A stretch of DNA of 33,643 bases. Source: a virus. The position numbers and the translations under genes were made by a program. The stretch is from positions 1-33,643 of IMG/VR virus record IMGVR_UViG_3300010885_049182; one strand, given 5' to 3'. The notes under the pieces were generated by a model. The model did not search any database. It was given only the letters and a program-made list of their open reading frames with translations, and was not told where the DNA came from. Numbering within the stretch: the first letter of the stretch is position 1; the number at the start of each line of letters is the position of its first letter. Positions 9,064 through 18,240 of the stretch are shown piece after piece.

Positions 9064-12000
9064 TTAAATTTGACGATTGACCGTAATCATCAATTGCAAT
9101 CGGCGTAAGGTGCAGAAGTTGGTTGCGGTTCCTGGCGTTGCAGAAAACGCTAACGCAATGTATCTGCCCTTCGTGCAGGGCTTTATCTTCTGTCTGCCGA
9201 TATCGTTGTTACCCGCATTGCCTGTGTAAACTACCTGCGTCTGATTCGATGTATCGCCATCCGCTATCGCCGTTAAGGTCAACGATGGTGAAGCGCCCGA
9301 AGATTCACAGGCGAAACCCATTCTCTCCCCTCTCACCTCGTAGGGGAACGGCGCAAGCCATCTGGTCGCAACCGACATCGTCACTGCCGTCTCTGATGCG
9401 TTAGAGGTCGCCTTGTCGCCATACGCGCCGCCTGTCACCTTGTAGATCATGCCGTCGTTTAACCCTCCGGTCACATAAAAGTCGTTCTGGTCGCTTGCCG
9501 ACGAGAAGGTGAACCCTCCGGTCACACCCGTCTTTTTCCAGCGGAGCCAGCGCCCTCCTGCGGTCTGGTCAACGACATAGATTCCTGCCGTCGCCGAGTC
9601 TGAAGCGGTGAACGGAGCGCCAAGATACAGACGGTCTGCATGAGAAAACAACGAAGATTGAGAGTACGCCGCCTTGTCTATAGGAGCGCCTGTCAGTGTC
9701 GCTTGCGGGTTTAAGGCACGGTCTATGAGTTGCGAGGCTTTGCCTATCTGATCGCCATCCCATGTCCGAAGTCCGTCCTCCGACAAGAAGTACAGCAGGT
9801 TCCCAAACACCATACAGGCATTGGCGTTGATCGCGCCCCGCTGCGTCGTTCCGGCATATCTCACCAATTCAAAGTTACCGGGGTACGAGCCTCGCAGGAT
9901 AGCAAGCATATCCTTAAAGAGGACGATGAGGCTTTGCTGGAACGGAATAATGCGTACCGCCGATTGACCCGACGAGGCGTTTTCATTGCCTGATATGCGC
10001 CTGTAATACCCCTGATTGATAAGGTTGGCGCTCGTAATGTCGTTTACCGTATCCCAATAAAGACCGAATTCCCCTCCGGTGTTCACCTGAGATAGATAGA
10101 TAGACGAGTTCCCTGTCCCGCTATTAGGTTGCGTGATAACCGCGAGTCGTTGCGCGAACACGGCAACAGAAACCGCATACCCCCATGTTCCTCCGAAGTC
10201 CGGCGCGGTATGGTCAACCATCGTTATCGCGCCAATCAGCGCCGTATCTGGCGTTGAGTCCGTGAGAGCCTTTGAAGCGTAGGTGCAATACGAGGAACCA
10301 TACGCAAGTGACCCTCCCGAACTGATCTCCGCTACCTTTCGGTACAGACCATCGGTGAATGTTCCTCCAGAGCGCCATACCTCCGTCGTCGCCCCGGCAT
10401 TCACCGGAGGAGTCGCAGAGAAGTTGAGTTGCGATGTCGCCTGTACCTGCGTTGGCGTAAGACCCGGCGAGGCATATATCGCTTGCGACAGGTAGTTCGT
10501 ACTCGCCGCCTTTTCCCGAATCGCGTAAGTGTACGTCAGATTCGGCGTGAGGTTCCCGGCATTGAAGATGGGACCGATCTGGAACACCGCTTGCCCATTT
10601 GCCGATACTCCCGGCAGCGGCACATCGTCTACCGCATAGAAGTCAATGATCTTGATTGCGCCAAGAATGGTAGATGATGATCCTCCGAGGTTATCGGACA
10701 GTCCTGAAAGGTTTGCTGTCAGGTACTGGCGTCCAGTGGAGTCAATGTAGGGCGTCAGTTCCGCCGTGTCTACATAGTTGCCGTTGTACGTGTTGCGAAA
10801 CCGCATTCTGATACGGGGCGTTTGCAATCCCTGAATCAAAGGAGAATACGAAATGGCAATCTGTGTGTAATTTGAAAAATTAAGCGTACTGCCAACCGCA
10901 ACAAAATAGTTGTAACTGATGTGCTGATTGCCAATCCTTGCATAACTGCCTGGATAGACCGTCGCCCCATGCGCGAAGAACTGAACGCCGCTATTAGACA
11001 AAATAGGCGTTGGGGGAGCGACAGGAACTATATCAACTTCGGTAATATAAGGACCGTTAGTAGAACCTCCCGCGCCGGAACCTGAGTTCTGAAACCCCAC
11101 TTTCAATTTCACAGGCACGGTATCGGCGATAATGTTGGCGAACGAGAAATACACCGACGCCAGAACCGCTGAACCTGTCGTCGCCGTTGTGAATTGAGCC
11201 GGAACAGACGCCTTTACCGTTCCTCCGCTATCACAGGCGTACAACGTCACCGTGACGGCGTTGGTGGCAAAGGAGGCGATGTACTGGAAGTTGACGCGGA
11301 AGTGAGTCGCATACCGAGTGACCGATTCTCCCGTTGTCGGCGTGAACACCGTAACGTTGCTGTACTCGGAACCCGTCTTGGTGATGATGTTGTCGCCCGT
11401 CGCGTCAAGCCTGACCCACCCTCCCGTTGACTGGTTCCCTGAACTGTACGCCGTTCCCGTCGTAGTGGTCAACGTTTGGTTGGTGGCAAGCTCGACGCCT
11501 GTCGGCGAGTTGTTGACATACCAGACGCTTGACCCGCCTGTCTGGTCATCAAAGATATTATTGGTGACGCCTGAACCTTGCGGTTTGCCTCCTGCGAATT
11601 TAGAGTTACTGACCGTGATGGTCGAAGCGGAAAGCGTATCATTAACAAGGCTTCCTGCATTGCTGAACGAAACTACCTGATTGTTCGTCAGCGAATCCGA
11701 TACCGTGTACGAGGGCGTTGTAGCCCCTGTAATGCCCTCTACAGACCCCGCAGGAATATAACGGTATACTTTGCCGTCCGATGCCCCGCCGCAGATAAAG
11801 ACATAGTCATTGCCGCGAATGAGTTGAACCTTGTCACACTTCCAGGTAACGCCCGTTGAGTTCGTCGCAAGCGTAGGAGAAGAATCCCCCTTCTTCCAGT
11901 AATAAAGAACCCCGTTGGAACTGGTCGCCGTCGCTCCTGCAACAAACACATAATACTGATCATCGTTTGCGTCCCGAAACGTTGTCCCTGCCGCAATATA

Positions 12001-12192
12001 CTTGTTCGTCGCTATCGCCGCAGACCATACCCCCTGCATCCCCGGTCTTGTCTGTAAATGACCCCCGTCTCCCAAATGCCCTACAAATACCGCATCATCG
12101 CATTGCGTCAAAAACCCCGGAGGCAAAAGTTCAGGAGGCGTAGAAGCATCCAGACCGTTAAAAGAGTTTTCAAGAAGGGTATCTGTTTGCAT
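9064..12192 (-). CDS. Tail nozzle / tail-tip (P22 gp10-like beta-propeller) protein (1042 aa)
   Basis: A large beta-rich protein. Near its start it carries the LLPPGFLTQCDDAVFVG and LQTRPGMQG segments; an RPG near the N terminus is typical of podoviral nozzle and stabilisation proteins. Repeated blade-like strands occur, for example around residue 801 (FGNLLYFLSEDGLRTWDG), as in beta-propeller nozzles of P22- and T7-type tails. A galactose-binding-like beta-sandwich insertion may occupy about 130-470. ATG 12192 is preferred: it sits nine bases after AGGAG and just past the stop of the previous gene. A longer frame starting at 12372 would overlap that gene by 169 bases and has no such site. 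Nozzle assignment is inference from pattern and gene order. Confidence 0.8.
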   Translation of the reverse strand: MQTDTLLENSFNGLDASTPPELLPPGFLTQCDDAVFVGHLGDGGHLQTRPGMQGVWSAAIATNKYIAAGTTFRDANDDQYYVFVAGATATSSNGVLYYWKKGDSSPTLATNSTGVTWKCDKVQLIRGNDYVFICGGASDGKVYRYIPAGSVEGITGATTPSYTVSDSLTNNQVVSFSNAGSLVNDTLSASTITVSNSKFAGGKPQGSGVTNNIFDDQTGGSSVWYVNNSPTGVELATNQTLTTTTGTAYSSGNQSTGGWVRLDATGDNIITKTGSEYSNVTVFTPTTGESVTRYATHFRVNFQYIASFATNAVTVTLYACDSGGTVKASVPAQFTTATTGSAVLASVYFSFANIIADTVPVKLKVGFQNSGSGAGGSTNGPYITEVDIVPVAPPTPILSNSGVQFFAHGATVYPGSYARIGNQHISYNYFVAVGSTLNFSNYTQIAISYSPLIQGLQTPRIRMRFRNTYNGNYVDTAELTPYIDSTGRQYLTANLSGLSDNLGGSSSTILGAIKIIDFYAVDDVPLPGVSANGQAVFQIGPIFNAGNLTPNLTYTYAIREKAASTNYLSQAIYASPGLTPTQVQATSQLNFSATPPVNAGATTEVWRSGGTFTDGLYRKVAEISSGGSLAYGSSYCTYASKALTDSTPDTALIGAITMVDHTAPDFGGTWGYAVSVAVFAQRLAVITQPNSGTGNSSIYLSQVNTGGEFGLYWDTVNDITSANLINQGYYRRISGNENASSGQSAVRIIPFQQSLIVLFKDMLAILRGSYPGNFELVRYAGTTQRGAINANACMVFGNLLYFLSEDGLRTWDGDQIGKASQLIDRALNPQATLTGAPIDKAAYSQSSLFSHADRLYLGAPFTASDSATAGIYVVDQTAGGRWLRWKKTGVTGGFTFSSASDQNDFYVTGGLNDGMIYKVTGGAYGDKATSNASETAVTMSVATRWLAPFPYEVRGERMGFACESSGASPSLTLTAIADGDTSNQTQVVYTGNAGNNDIGRQKIKPCTKGRYIALAFSATPGTATNFCTLRRLQLMITVNRQI

Positions 12193-12203
12193 CGGTGAAA
12201 CTC

Positions 12204-13451
12204 CTAAAGGTCGTCTGTCGTATACGTCGTAGAACAATCTGGCAAGGTCACATACGTCGTAGAACAATCCGCAAGCATCGAATAAAGCGGCGAAACAACA
12301 AGCGTACTCGTTGCCGATCCGCAAGCGTTCGATGCCGATAATACAAACGTCTGAGCCAAGCCTATTTCCCATGAGCGCAGGGTATAGGTGTATGTCCCGC
12401 TTGCATACCCGCTATAGATCGCATCGCTCTGAGACGCCCCGAATGCGTCCCGGTACGCATGGGTAATCGTTGCCGTAAGGTTCGTGTCGCCCACCGGAAG
12501 CACTGTCCATGTCAGGTCGATGAACTTACCGCATTTAGTAAGCGTTCCGGTAAGCGTAACCGTTGGCGTTGAAGATGTCGCCCCGGTGACCGCATTGGAA
12601 TTAGAAGATTCGCTGATCCCGTCCCATGTTCGCACCGTCCATGTATGCGATTCCGCTACTCTCTGACTTGTTGCAACATAACTAATCGTTGGCGCAGTAA
12701 CCGTTGCGACCAATGCTCCATCCCGGTAGACACGGTAATTCACCGCAACCGAAACTGTCGCCCAGGATAAACTCACACTCGTCCCGGCAGCAGAACAGAA
12801 ATTCGCCGTTAAGACGGGCGCAGGAGGACTGAGCGATACACGGAAATCGTACAGGTCAAGAGAGACTTGTGTTGGTTGACCATTATTAGGGCGCGTTAAG
12901 TTGAGGGCAAAGCGTATCGCCTGAACGCCGCCTGTTATCGCTGACCCATTTCCTGTTGCGGTATCGTAAACGCTTATCCCATTACGAAGCGTTATGGTAA
13001 CAGGCGTTCCGGTTTGCCAGGAACCTGTAGAGTCTTTATAGTCTAATCTCTTCGTGCCTGTAGCGCCGTTGAGAGACGAGTTGTAATTCGCGTTGTAGGT
13101 TGCTTGCCAATCCCCTAAAAGCCATGTATCACTGAGCGTAATTTCGCCCAACAACGTGATTGTCGCAGGAGAAGCGGAGGTATCCTGAATGTCCTGAAAA
13201 CTGGAGGGGTACGTAGCCCGCGTCAGTGTGTCGCCCGGTGAACCATCCTGTAGATACGCCGTTGCAATCAGACCGCTATCAGAACCAGAGCGAGAGTTAA
13301 GAGTTCTGTATTTGACACTGGAAATACGGATAACCCCAAACGGATACTGCCCCAAAAGCGCAGGGCGTACCGATGCGCCGATACTGCCGCTTGGCAGTGT
13401 TACCGAGTCAAGAAGCGAACTGGAGCGCTTAAGTGATGAGTCAATCGCCAT
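12204..13451 (-). CDS. Tail protein with fibronectin/Ig-like domains (415 aa)
   Basis: The N-terminal 205 residues are beta-rich and end in YDFRVSLSPPAP. Residues about 208-292 look like a fibronectin type III domain (VSLSWATVSVAVNYRVYRDG, then HTWTVRTWDG). A second Ig-like domain spans about 293-390 (FIDLTWTVLP, YTYTLRSWE). The extreme C terminus repeats DCSTTYVTLP-DCSTTYTT, encoded by an 18-bp direct repeat. FN3 and Ig-like modules are common on phage surface proteins, where they may help attach to cell-surface glycans. ATG 13451 has AAGGAG eight bases upstream, and its TAG overlaps the ribosome binding site of the nozzle gene. Confidence 0.8.
   Translation of the reverse strand: MAIDSSLKRSSSLLDSVTLPSGSIGASVRPALLGQYPFGVIRISSVKYRTLNSRSGSDSGLIATAYLQDGSPGDTLTRATYPSSFQDIQDTSASPATITLLGEITLSDTWLLGDWQATYNANYNSSLNGATGTKRLDYKDSTGSWQTGTPVTITLRNGISVYDTATGNGSAITGGVQAIRFALNLTRPNNGQPTQVSLDLYDFRVSLSPPAPVLTANFCSAAGTSVSLSWATVSVAVNYRVYRDGALVATVTAPTISYVATSQRVAESHTWTVRTWDGISESSNSNAVTGATSSTPTVTLTGTLTKCGKFIDLTWTVLPVGDTNLTATITHAYRDAFGASQSDAIYSGYASGTYTYTLRSWEIGLAQTFVLSASNACGSATSTLVVSPLYSMLADCSTTYVTLPDCSTTYTTDDL
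12222..12269. repeat. 18-bp direct repeat at a gene end
   Basis: ATACGTCGTAGAACAATC occurs at 12222-12239 and 12252-12269, period 30 bases. It encodes the doubled DCSTTY at the C terminus of the 415-residue tail protein, just before its stop. Confidence 0.85.
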
Positions 13452-13463
13452 CAGAAACGCTCC

Positions 13464-13946
13464 TTACGAATATTTACCCCTTGTGAAAACAGAGCCGTCG
13501 TCGCTCTTGGTCGAAGTCGCCGCCGTTGTCGTCCCGTCGTCCTTAAACACTGTCTCAGTAGTCGCCGTCTGCGTTCGCTTGTTTCTGCCCAACACAAAAA
13601 GCCAGTTGATAGCGTCCTTCACCGAAGCGGTAATGGCAGGGATGGATGAAATGTCCGACATCACAACCGACCAAATGTCGGTTGTGTTGTACAGGGCGTC
13701 AAAGGATTCCATCGTTATGACAGTTGCAGAAATGTCCCAAACGATAAACCCCGCCCATGTGGTATCCCAGGACGATACTGCCGCACGATACGAACCAGAA
13801 CTACCCTGCTCCGCAACACCGCTATTGCTTCGCGCCTTCAAAACTGTCGTGCCATCTGTAGAATAGATGGTGTAATACAGGTTTGCCGCCTGCCCCGTTT
13901 TGGATGCGCCTAAATTGGCGGATATCGCTCTGGTGATTATTGACAT
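13464..13946 (-). CDS. Conserved-type virion/tail protein (160 aa)
   Basis: The start at ATG 13946 overlaps the TAA of the SGNH gene by one base (TAATG), so translation is likely coupled. An upstream in-frame start at 14084 would lie wholly inside that gene. The first 100 residues are beta-rich with repeated Trp (SSWDTTWAGFIVWDIS). The end, WLFVLGRNKRTQTATTETVFKDDGTT, resembles a motif I associate with phage structural hypotheticals. No enzymatic motif is seen. It sits among tail appendage genes, so an attachment or adaptor role is plausible but not shown. Confidence 0.75.
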   Translation of the reverse strand: MSIITRAISANLGASKTGQAANLYYTIYSTDGTTVLKARSNSGVAEQGSSGSYRAAVSSWDTTWAGFIVWDISATVITMESFDALYNTTDIWSVVMSDISSIPAITASVKDAINWLFVLGRNKRTQTATTETVFKDDGTTTAATSTKSDDGSVFTRGKYS

Positions 13947-16129
13947 TATTTCAACCCCGCAATGATAGAAGCGGCGAATTGCGCCATCAGTAAATGCCCC
14001 TGCGACGACGGATGCGTACCGTCTATCGTGTAGCAACTCGTCAGCACCTGAATGGTGGCGGATGTGGACGGGTTGTTCGTCCATGCGTTAGAATTTTGCA
14101 ACAGGGTCGCCGTGTTGTAATCGATGCAACGTATCTGCCCGATAGCCGCCGTCGTTACCGGGTCAGCGGAAACATACTCGCACAATCCCTGATAGGCGTT
14201 CACCGTCCAAGATGCGCCCGAATTAGTAACAGACGTTGATGCGACAGAGGTAGGCGTAAACGAGGTGACAGTGGTTCCTGCCCCCGGCTTCCAGTAACCC
14301 CCATTCAGTCCCGCCGTTCCTGATGCGTCAACCTCTAATACCCCCCCGGTGTCAATACTGTTTGTTAGTCCCTGCAATCCATTCGCAGAGTTTTTTAGCC
14401 CTGCCGGTTTGGTATAAGTGATCGTTACCGTTGCGCCGTTCGCCGGAGCGGAGTTGAACCGAACGCCAGAAATGTACACCGTTCCGTTTACCGTTCCCGA
14501 TAGCAGGTAGGAGTAATCGGTGGTGAGCGTTTTGGCAACGCCGTTGACACGGACGGTCTCAGAACCAGTCAGGAACGGATAGGCGGAAACGAAATCCGTC
14601 GCGGAACCATCGCCATTGACGTTACTGACGCCATACGCCCGTGTACCGCCGCCACCCCGGAACATGGTTTCGTTCGTGATGGTCGCCGCCGCCGTACTGT
14701 CCAGAATCCAGTTGTTTGCCGCCCTGCGATACCCCTCCGACGATGCCGCCGCCAATGATTGATTGGCAATTGTCTGCCATGCGTCCGTGCTATTGGTTTT
14801 TGGCAGTATCGTTGAGTGATAATACGTTAGCCCTGCATCCGTGAATCTTCGCGCAATAGTGTAAATAGAAGCTATCAGAGGAGCGGAACCGAGCGACAAA
14901 TCATTTGTGCCGTGATTTGACCAGACATAGGGCGACATAAACGCGATTTGTGAACGCTTCCATCCTGACGCCTGTACAAACTGCAATGCTGTCTCAGAAC
15001 CCTGCCCAAGCCATGCATGACCCATGTAGGGAACGATGGAAGCATCGTAGGGTAATCCTGATATTTGGGCGGTTACGGCGCGTTGCATGAACCCGCCCTT
15101 TTGAGCCGCAAACCCATTGTCGCCCGTCCCTACGCTGATACTATCTCCAATAATGGCAACGGACGGCGCACAGGTGGCGGAGAGACCGAGAATGGCGGCC
15201 GGGGCGAACACGTTACCAGCGGCAGTGGGTAGGATCGTGCGTATCAGGGATAGATCAGCCATGCTCTGCAACCCTATCCCCTCGCCATTGTTCGCTGTGC
15301 GCGTTGCCGTGCCGCCGCTGATACCGCCGCCATAGACGATATAGGTCGCTCCCGACACATCGACACGCTCAATGCCCTGATCCATCTGGGAGGTAAAATC
15401 TAATCGTTGCAGACTGGCGTTCGTCCCAAAAGCGATAACGCCTAATCCTGTATCGTAATAGGTGGAACCCCCCGCCGTCGTAGACCAGACGCGATACCCG
15501 ATTGCGCCAGCAACCGTTGTAGGAGCGGTAATGACGATGTTCTGCCCCGCCGTTGGCGTAATGGACGTTGCAGAGGACGCCGCGCTTTCGACGCCATCCG
15601 GGTAAACGATGGTCAGGGCGATCCCGTAGGCAGACGCCGTGAGCGCAGAACCGCTACCGGACGAGGAAAGCGATGGCGCAGACGGAGCGGCAGGGCAGGT
15701 TGCGGATACGGAATTATGGATGAAAAAACGCTGTCCCGCCCGAACGGGTACATAAATCGGGTCAGAGATTGCGCGTTTCCCCCGCCCGATCCAGACCACA
15801 TCACGCCCTCCGAATTGCACGTCATAAGCGGGATCGCCCACCGTGTCGTTAGGAGGGGATGCGGTCGTGAATCGGATTTGCGCCCTCACGCGGATTGGGT
15901 TGGTATTGGGCGTCTCCCCTGTACCGCCCGTGTACCAGTTTCCGTAAACCAGCCTGATAGCAACACAGTCAATCGCAGGTGTACATTCAATCCGGTATAC
16001 CTGTCCTGCCGTTTGCCTACCGCTGTACTTGCCGGGATTCGATGAGATAACCGACAACCCACCGAATTTTAGGGAGCGTCCGAGCAGGTTGATATCGGCT
16101 ATCTGTGAAGGAACGTATACTGCAGGCAT
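13946..16129 (-). CDS. SGNH/GDSL-hydrolase tail protein (727 aa)
   Basis: The catalytic blocks of the SGNH esterase superfamily are present in order: IIGDSISVG with nucleophile Ser330, HGTND at 406-410, and DGTH with Asp703 and His706. About 290 residues separate HGTND from DGTH, far more than usual. Most of that gap (about 485-690) is a beta-rich inserted module with strands such as TVNGTVYISGVRF. The first 315 residues are beta-rich and probably attach the enzyme to the virion. Such enzymes on phage tails remove acetyl groups from surface polysaccharide. The start at 16129 follows TTGGAG at nine bases. Esterase assignment is strong; the substrate is unknown. Confidence 0.85.
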   Translation of the reverse strand: MPAVYVPSQIADINLLGRSLKFGGLSVISSNPGKYSGRQTAGQVYRIECTPAIDCVAIRLVYGNWYTGGTGETPNTNPIRVRAQIRFTTASPPNDTVGDPAYDVQFGGRDVVWIGRGKRAISDPIYVPVRAGQRFFIHNSVSATCPAAPSAPSLSSSGSGSALTASAYGIALTIVYPDGVESAASSATSITPTAGQNIVITAPTTVAGAIGYRVWSTTAGGSTYYDTGLGVIAFGTNASLQRLDFTSQMDQGIERVDVSGATYIVYGGGISGGTATRTANNGEGIGLQSMADLSLIRTILPTAAGNVFAPAAILGLSATCAPSVAIIGDSISVGTGDNGFAAQKGGFMQRAVTAQISGLPYDASIVPYMGHAWLGQGSETALQFVQASGWKRSQIAFMSPYVWSNHGTNDLSLGSAPLIASIYTIARRFTDAGLTYYHSTILPKTNSTDAWQTIANQSLAAASSEGYRRAANNWILDSTAAATITNETMFRGGGGTRAYGVSNVNGDGSATDFVSAYPFLTGSETVRVNGVAKTLTTDYSYLLSGTVNGTVYISGVRFNSAPANGATVTITYTKPAGLKNSANGLQGLTNSIDTGGVLEVDASGTAGLNGGYWKPGAGTTVTSFTPTSVASTSVTNSGASWTVNAYQGLCEYVSADPVTTAAIGQIRCIDYNTATLLQNSNAWTNNPSTSATIQVLTSCYTIDGTHPSSQGHLLMAQFAASIIAGLK

Positions 16130-16204
16130 AAGTTGTTACTCCAAAAAAATCACTTCAGGTAACTCGCTCCCGCTACTACCCTGAAATTGACGACATACTC
16201 GCCG

Positions 16205-16381
16205 TCACTTACCCTTCTTCATTGACGCTCTCATATTGTCTACAAGGTTCGGGTAAGGTCGCCCCGCCGCCTTCGCCATCGCCTTCGCCCCGGACTTCTG
16301 CTTGGGCGTCAATGGCGTCGATTTTTTCTCTCGCGCAGGTATGCGCGATGGGTCAGGAGTTTCCCATACTGGTTTATTCAT
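16205..16381 (-). CDS. Small basic conserved phage protein (58 aa)
   Basis: ATG 16381 overlaps the TAA of the preceding 85-residue gene by one base (TAATG). The short protein MNKPVWETPDPS... carries LTPKQKSGAKAMAKAAGRPYPNLVDN, a helix-loop segment seen in small proteins near head-tail genes of other podovirus-like phages. It is strongly basic at its end (MRASMKKGK) and may bind nucleic acid. A GTG twelve bases upstream in frame is possible, but the coupled ATG is preferred. Function unknown. Confidence 0.7.
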   Translation of the reverse strand: MNKPVWETPDPSRIPAREKKSTPLTPKQKSGAKAMAKAAGRPYPNLVDNMRASMKKGK

Positions 16382-16638
16382 TAGCAATCCCACGCTTTCA
16401 GAGATTTATTGATTCGTGAGTTAGGATCGTTCGCGGTCTTTGTCGAAGTAAGTTTCGCCTTCATCCCCGACATTCGCGCACAAAACGACGATTTACGCCC
16501 CGCATCGGCTTTTGTCTTGGGATTCGGCGCAGGAGGCTTGAGGTTATGCCCTTGCGCCTTCGCGCTTGCCCGTCCCGCCGCGTTCAGTCCGCCGTTAGGG
16601 TTTTTACCTTCACTTCGTTGCCATGCTGGAGTTTTCAT
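16381..16638 (-). CDS. Small Lys-rich phage protein, DUF6321-like (85 aa)
   Basis: The start TPAWQRSEGKNPNGGLNAAGRAS and the end SFCARMSGMKAKLTS-TKTANDPNSRINKSL match a small protein common in podovirus-like genomes that I recall as DUF6321; that name needs checking. The conserved FCARM and DPNSRINK segments are intact. The leader AAGGAATCACACCG before ATG 16638 is shared with capsid and ejection genes. Upstream lies a large double hairpin at 16652-16709. The molecular role of the family is not known to me. Confidence 0.8.
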   Translation of the reverse strand: MKTPAWQRSEGKNPNGGLNAAGRASAKAQGHNLKPPAPNPKTKADAGRKSSFCARMSGMKAKLTSTKTANDPNSRINKSLKAWDC

Positions 16639-16651
16639 CGGTGTGATTCCT

Positions 16652-16709
16652 TATCGCACACCTCGCACAAGTATCGCACAAGTGTGTGCGAGGTGTGCGA
16701 TACTTGTGC
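16652..16709. repeat. Composite palindromic element with two interleaved long stems
   Basis: Two perfect inverted repeats overlap. An 18-bp stem pairs 16652-16669 with 16685-16702. A 16-bp stem pairs 16665-16680 with 16694-16709. The arms overlap, so the two hairpins exclude each other. At the centre (16674-16691) is the 18-mer TCGCACAAGTGTGTGCGA found repeatedly in the window. The element fills the gap between the 248-residue gene and the ribosome binding site of the 85-residue gene. No T-run follows on the minus strand, so it is not an ordinary terminator. Confidence 0.9.
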
Positions 16710-16714
16710 AAAAA

Positions 16715-17461
16715 TTATTGTTGTGCCGCCGCTGTCACCATGCCGAACAAAGAGAGAGGAGGAGTCGGGTAAAAAGATACCTTCAAGTCATCTTCCATCT
16801 TCTCGTAAATCAATCGCGCCATTGCATCGAAATGCGTAGCATGGTCTTTCAACCTGGCGTAAAGCGTAGAGTCGTCTGCGTTCTTCTGTACTATCCGCGC
16901 CGCCGCATAAATCACCAGAAGTGATGCCAGATCGTCGGGTATCCATGATGCCGTGTTAGGAGATGCCGTAATAGACGGGGGAACGACAAACCCGTAAAAC
17001 GTCGCCGTCGTAGAAGTCGAAGCGGTAGGAACCAGACCGATACTCTCGCTACTGATTTCATGCCATTTCGCCGGAGTTCCAATCGCTGTCAGGTAGTTGG
17101 TCGCCGATAGTTTCGATGCCATGAAACTATCGCCTTTGAGCAAAACTCCCCCAATCACAATGTCATAGCAGCAGTGAAGCGTCGATCCATCCGAACTGGA
17201 ACCCGGTTCGATCCATGCCGAAACAGATCGTAAAGGCACAATCCGCTTACCGTTTACGTCAATGGTTCCTTTCCCCGGCAACGGGTAGAAACTGCGACAG
17301 ATACGGCTTGCGCCTTCATCAAGAAACTGGTCGATGGTCGCATTTGTCGCAACCGTTGCGCCCCCCCCGGTTCCCGTTTCCTGATTGCCAATACTCGTAT
17401 TCGTGTTCTCATTCAGGAGGGTAATAACCTGAGAACGTAGAGTCGCCTGTGATACTGCCAT
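16715..17461 (-). CDS. Probable head-tail adaptor / tail accessory protein 2 (248 aa)
   Basis: The N terminus (MAVSQATLRSQVITLLNEN) is helical and TIDQFLDEGASRIC follows, a layout typical of head-completion adaptors. The middle is a beta-barrel-like region with WHEISSESIGLVPT. The C-terminal half is helical: DDLASLLVIYAAARIVQKNADD, then FDAMARLIYEKM. This two-helix ending resembles podoviral adaptor proteins that bind the portal. It lies directly after the similar 237-residue gene. ATG 17461 has GAGG about ten bases upstream. Assignment is from architecture and gene order. Confidence 0.7.
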   Translation of the reverse strand: MAVSQATLRSQVITLLNENTNTSIGNQETGTGGGATVATNATIDQFLDEGASRICRSFYPLPGKGTIDVNGKRIVPLRSVSAWIEPGSSSDGSTLHCCYDIVIGGVLLKGDSFMASKLSATNYLTAIGTPAKWHEISSESIGLVPTASTSTTATFYGFVVPPSITASPNTASWIPDDLASLLVIYAAARIVQKNADDSTLYARLKDHATHFDAMARLIYEKMEDDLKVSFYPTPPLSLFGMVTAAAQQ

Positions 17462-17476
17462 TTTGTCTACGCCTCT

Positions 17477-18190
17477 TTACATATTTAGCGGATTGAAGTC
17501 TGCCGTGTAGTTGCCGATTTCATTGGACTTGTGCGCCGTTGCGCGAGTGATAGTCGCTGTCTCCGTCCAGAACTGCGCCTTCGCTTTTTTGTAAGATCGT
17601 TCTGCATTCGCCTCGACGGGCGTACCGCCGAGCATCTTCATCACGACGCCGAGCGTTACCGCTATCTGAGCCTGACGGGGCAAAGGGCAGGTATCTGTTT
17701 CGTTCTGCCATGAGGTCGGGTCATACGTTCCCCAACCAACAATCCGCAGACCGTTTGCCGCGTTATAGTTGGGTTGCGGATAAATCAGGTAATCATTCAC
17801 GCCTTCTGTCGCCAGCACAAGCGGTGAACCCGTCGCCGGATTGTCGCGCCATATCGGACCAAAGAGCGCCCGTAAATCGTCCATACGCTTGATGGCAAGA
17901 CCGCTATACGTTCCATCCGCGTATGTAATCCTCGCCTCGTCTATCTCCAGCAAAGGCGGCATACAGTATTTCATCTGACCGCTCACCACATCGGTGGTGT
18001 AGGTCAGGTAAAGATTGCGAATGTCCCTCGTCAGGTCATCCATAATCTCATCGACAAACTCGTTGAGAAGGTCGCTATCATCCCATATCGGATCAAGCGT
18101 TTGCTTGACACGTACAGGCATCAATCGCGCCAATTGCCGATATCGTCTCTGTGCAGAAGATTTGATTTGTGCGCGGGTTGAAGATGACAT
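17477..18190 (-). CDS. Probable head-tail adaptor / tail accessory protein 1 (237 aa)
   Basis: The N-terminal helices (LDPIWDDSDLLNEFVDEIMD, then IRNLYLTYTTDVVSGQ) and the central segment KYCMPPLLEIDEARITYADG are typical of portal-binding adaptor proteins in short-tailed phages. DYLIYPQPN and LRIVGWGTYDP form the conserved beta part. The end is helical (ANAERSYKKAKAQFW). It lies two genes after the capsid and minor head genes and just before the second adaptor candidate. No good ribosome binding site precedes ATG 18190; GAGCGAG is the nearest purine stretch. Confidence 0.7.
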   Translation of the reverse strand: MSSSTRAQIKSSAQRRYRQLARLMPVRVKQTLDPIWDDSDLLNEFVDEIMDDLTRDIRNLYLTYTTDVVSGQMKYCMPPLLEIDEARITYADGTYSGLAIKRMDDLRALFGPIWRDNPATGSPLVLATEGVNDYLIYPQPNYNAANGLRIVGWGTYDPTSWQNETDTCPLPRQAQIAVTLGVVMKMLGGTPVEANAERSYKKAKAQFWTETATITRATAHKSNEIGNYTADFNPLNM

Positions 18191-18212
18191 ATCGTAGTTG
18201 CTCGCTCAAGTA

Positions 18213-18230
18213 TCGCACACACTTGTGCGA
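18213..18230. repeat. 18-bp palindromic element, copy in the 18.2-kb cluster
   Basis: TCGCACACACTTGTGCGA with seven-base arms and a four-base centre. Its flanks (AGTA before, GGTGTGCG after) match the composite copies at 16.67 and 19.43 kb, but the central four bases are in the opposite orientation. It lies in the 174-base gap between the 168- and 237-residue genes, just upstream of ATG 18190. Confidence 0.9.
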
Positions 18231-18240
18231 GGTGTGCGCG

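Noticed and set aside
12193-12372. 60-residue N-terminal extension of the nozzle-like protein.
   Set aside because: It overlaps the Ig-like tail gene, and AGGAG marks ATG 12192; the extension's Cys/Tyr repeats mirror the DNA repeat there.
13947-14084. N-terminal extension of the 160-residue gene.
   Set aside because: It lies wholly within the end of the SGNH gene; the coupled TAATG start is better supported.
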